This document shows, in pieces, positions 61,735 to 64,000 of a stretch of DNA of 64,000 nucleotides. Source of the stretch: Gordonia sp. KTR9 (GTDB taxonomy: Bacteria; Actinomycetota; Actinomycetes; Mycobacteriales; Mycobacteriaceae); assembly GCF_000143885.2 (NCBI RefSeq), contig NC_018581.1:744001-808000 (forward strand), written 5' to 3'. The translations under genes and the position numbers were made by a program. Position 1 is the stretch's first letter, and the number at the start of each line of letters is the position of its first letter. Below the pieces are notes generated by a model. The model was not told the DNA's origin. It saw only the letters and a program-made list of their open reading frames with translations, and ran no database searches.

Positions 61735-62478
61735 TTGTTCAACGGCAAAGTAGCTGTCGTCACGGGGGCGGGTTCAGGAATCGGCGAAGCGACTGCTAAG
61801 AAGTTGGCTGCCGAGGGCGCGTCCGTTGTGGTCGCGGATGTGAGTGACCGAGGTGGTGAGCGTGTCGTGGAAGAGATCGCCGCGGCTGGTGGCCTGGCCA
61901 CCTTTGTGCGTGTCGATATTTCGAACGAGGTCGATGTCGATAGGATGATCACCAGCGCGGTCGAGTCCTACGGAAGACTCGACATGGCTGTCAATAACGC
62001 AGGTATCAGCCATCCGCCAGTACGAATGCATCAGGTCGAGTCTACGAGCTTCGACGCTGTGCTCAACGTGAATCTGAAGGGGACCTGGTTATGTATGCGT
62101 GCCGAGATCGCTTATTTCCTTGACAACGGTGGCGGGAACATCGTCAACACGACCTCCATCACTGGTTTGAAAGCTGGTCCCCTTCAATCCGTCTACTCTG
62201 CGACGAAGCACGCCATTGTTGGGCTCACCCGCAATGCTGCGGTGGAATACGTTAAAGACGACATCCGCGTTAATGCAGTCGCGCCGGGTCCCGTCTGGAC
62301 TCCGCTCATGCGCGCACAACCTGCGGAAATCACCGACCACTATTCCGCCCGTGCCCCGTCAGGGCGTATGGCGGAGACGGAGGAGATCGCCGATGTCATC
62401 GCTTGGTTGTTGAGCGACGGGTCGCGCCACATCAGTGGCGAAACCGTGACTATCGACCTCGCGGGCATGCAGGCCTGA
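61735..62478 (+). CDS. short-chain dehydrogenase/reductase (classical)
   Basis: The frame opens at GTG 61729, but GAGGAG abuts that codon; TTG 61735, 5 nt after the same GAGGAG, is the better start, giving 247 aa (MFNGKVAVVTGAGSGIGEA). Cofactor motif TGAGSGIG, NNAG, catalytic Ser/Tyr154/Lys158 (YSATK) and GETVTIDLAGMQA at the end. Classical NAD(P)-dependent 3-hydroxyacyl or ring-alcohol dehydrogenase type; the enzyme could oxidise the 3-hydroxyacyl-CoA of the route. The 360 nt before it (61375-61734) hold no gene I can support, apart from a tiny unrecognised 38-aa frame starting at about 61539. Confidence 0.9.
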   Translation: MFNGKVAVVTGAGSGIGEATAKKLAAEGASVVVADVSDRGGERVVEEIAAAGGLATFVRVDISNEVDVDRMITSAVESYGRLDMAVNNAGISHPPVRMHQVESTSFDAVLNVNLKGTWLCMRAEIAYFLDNGGGNIVNTTSITGLKAGPLQSVYSATKHAIVGLTRNAAVEYVKDDIRVNAVAPGPVWTPLMRAQPAEITDHYSARAPSGRMAETEEIADVIAWLLSDGSRHISGETVTIDLAGMQA

Positions 62479-62565
62479 GTGCGGCGTAAACCCCGCTCGG
62501 GACCGCTGTACGGATAGGTGACAACTAATCTGGCTGCCTTCGGGCGGGTCGGGAGGATTGGCGTT

Positions 62566-62990
62566 GTGCCCAAGCCGTACCCGCAGAAGTGCCGTGACGA
62601 TGTGGTCCGGGTCGGACCGGGCGATGGATCTTTCGTGACAACGTCTCGTGGTCGGGTGTTCTGCAGGAAATGCAGTTCGTAACAACCGTGATCACGAGTC
62701 CATGTTGACTACGTATCGGCGAGGAGCCAAATCGGTTGTGGCCGTTCGATATCACTCAACACCGCCCCTGTGTAGGCGAGCTCTTTGCAAACAGGGACAC
62801 GAACTACGGGCGGATCGTCGGCTACAGCATCGATTCCCGGATGAAGTTCCGGCTGGCCGTGGCAGCGTCGCGCAGCGCGGTGGTCCGTCGTGGTGTGCTG
62901 ACCAGACTTGCGTACCTGCCTGACAACCACTTCGCGTCGCATGCCATCGCTGGTGCGCTCATAGCCGAGTACTGCTCGCTGTCAACTTGG
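62566..62990 (+). pseudogene. IS3-family transposase relic
   Basis: GTG 62566 reads VPKPYPQKCRDDVVRV, the start of an IS3-type OrfA, then degenerates. From 62736 the frame gives WPFDITQHRPCVGELF and GRIVGYSIDSRMKFRLAVAASRSAVVRRGV, the middle (integrase core) of OrfB. The parts between and after are lost. It lies between the SDR and the last gene and is not the same IS3 lineage as the 33.5/51.4 kb copies. Confidence 0.7.
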
Positions 62991-63118
62991 TTGACGCGAA
63001 CTTCGGGCGCCCAATAGCTCTGTTGTTCCCAGGGCCGTCGAGCGAAAGACAGCGTGGCCCAAGCGTTTGTCGCCCGGGCCACGCCAGAACTCGGTGTTGC
63101 TCTATTCGCGGATGCCTT

Positions 63119-64000
<882 letters not shown>

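Overview
The window reads as a chromosome segment of a high-GC, mycolate-making actinomycete, most likely a Gordonia-type member of the Mycobacteriales. The evidence is a core of murB, trehalose synthesis (otsA/otsB), an LmeA-like DUF2993 protein, paired DUF2505 proteins, a lipoprotein L,D-transpeptidase and a ThrE-type exporter, with many GTG starts and 4-nt start/stop overlaps. Species is not determined.

Positions 1-22.7 kb are ordinary core genome: a MerR-type regulator cut by the window edge, an alpha/beta hydrolase, murB, two DUF2505 proteins, a methyltransferase, a nitrilase-family amidohydrolase, an LmeA-like protein, a GNAT protein, purU, deoC, a thioredoxin-reductase-like flavoprotein with a His-rich methyltransferase and a divergent XRE-cupin regulator, an L,D-transpeptidase, two SDR/ROK genes, a transglutaminase with a zinc peptidase, otsB-otsA, thrE and a RidA protein. 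Between the GNAT gene and purU lie two very small paralogous peptide genes (42 and 33 aa). Each has the same leader (a TGTAACGTCG box plus a GGTGAGA/TCTCACC inverted repeat) and its own strong terminator.

A tRNA-Thr(TGT) at 22.63 kb marks the switch to an accessory island running to the window end. GC content falls in several blocks, codon use changes, and insertion-sequence debris is frequent. The first block (23.4-32.7 kb) has two convergent IclR regulators, a TRAP transporter (DctP, DctQ, DctM), a broken old-yellow-enzyme gene split by an intact IS481-family element, and an enoyl-CoA hydratase/isomerase. A perfect 29-bp palindrome sits before dctQ.

The second block (34.2-49.9 kb) is a two-armed catabolic cluster. 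The minus arm is three different RraA-type aldolases plus a RidA protein. The plus arm is an ABM-domain protein, an aldo/keto reductase, a LigJ-like oxalomesaconate hydratase-type amidohydrolase, an acyl-CoA synthetase, a cyclase-family hydrolase, a CoA-transferase, an LvaA/LvaB-like kinase pair, a carotenoid-hydratase-like protein, a VanB-type reductase, a phthalate-dioxygenase-type Rieske oxygenase, a LigB-type extradiol dioxygenase and a second cyclase. Together these suggest Rieske oxygenation or O-demethylation of an aromatic acid, extradiol cleavage, then hydration and aldol cleavage as in the gallate/protocatechuate 4,5-pathway. A CoA-thioester/4-hydroxyacyl-CoA phosphorylation branch appears to be added. 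Degraded IS3 copies in the same orientation flank the block at 33.5 and 51.4 kb, with an IS30 relic beside the second.

The third block (52.0-62.5 kb) holds an acyl-CoA synthetase, an aldehyde dehydrogenase, a cytochrome P450, a zinc alcohol dehydrogenase, a CaiB-like CoA-transferase, an acyl-CoA dehydrogenase and an SDR. This is a plausible hydroxylation, alcohol, aldehyde, acid, CoA-ester, beta-oxidation route, but no P450 redox partner is encoded nearby. The window ends with an IS3 relic and an edge-truncated aldo/keto reductase.
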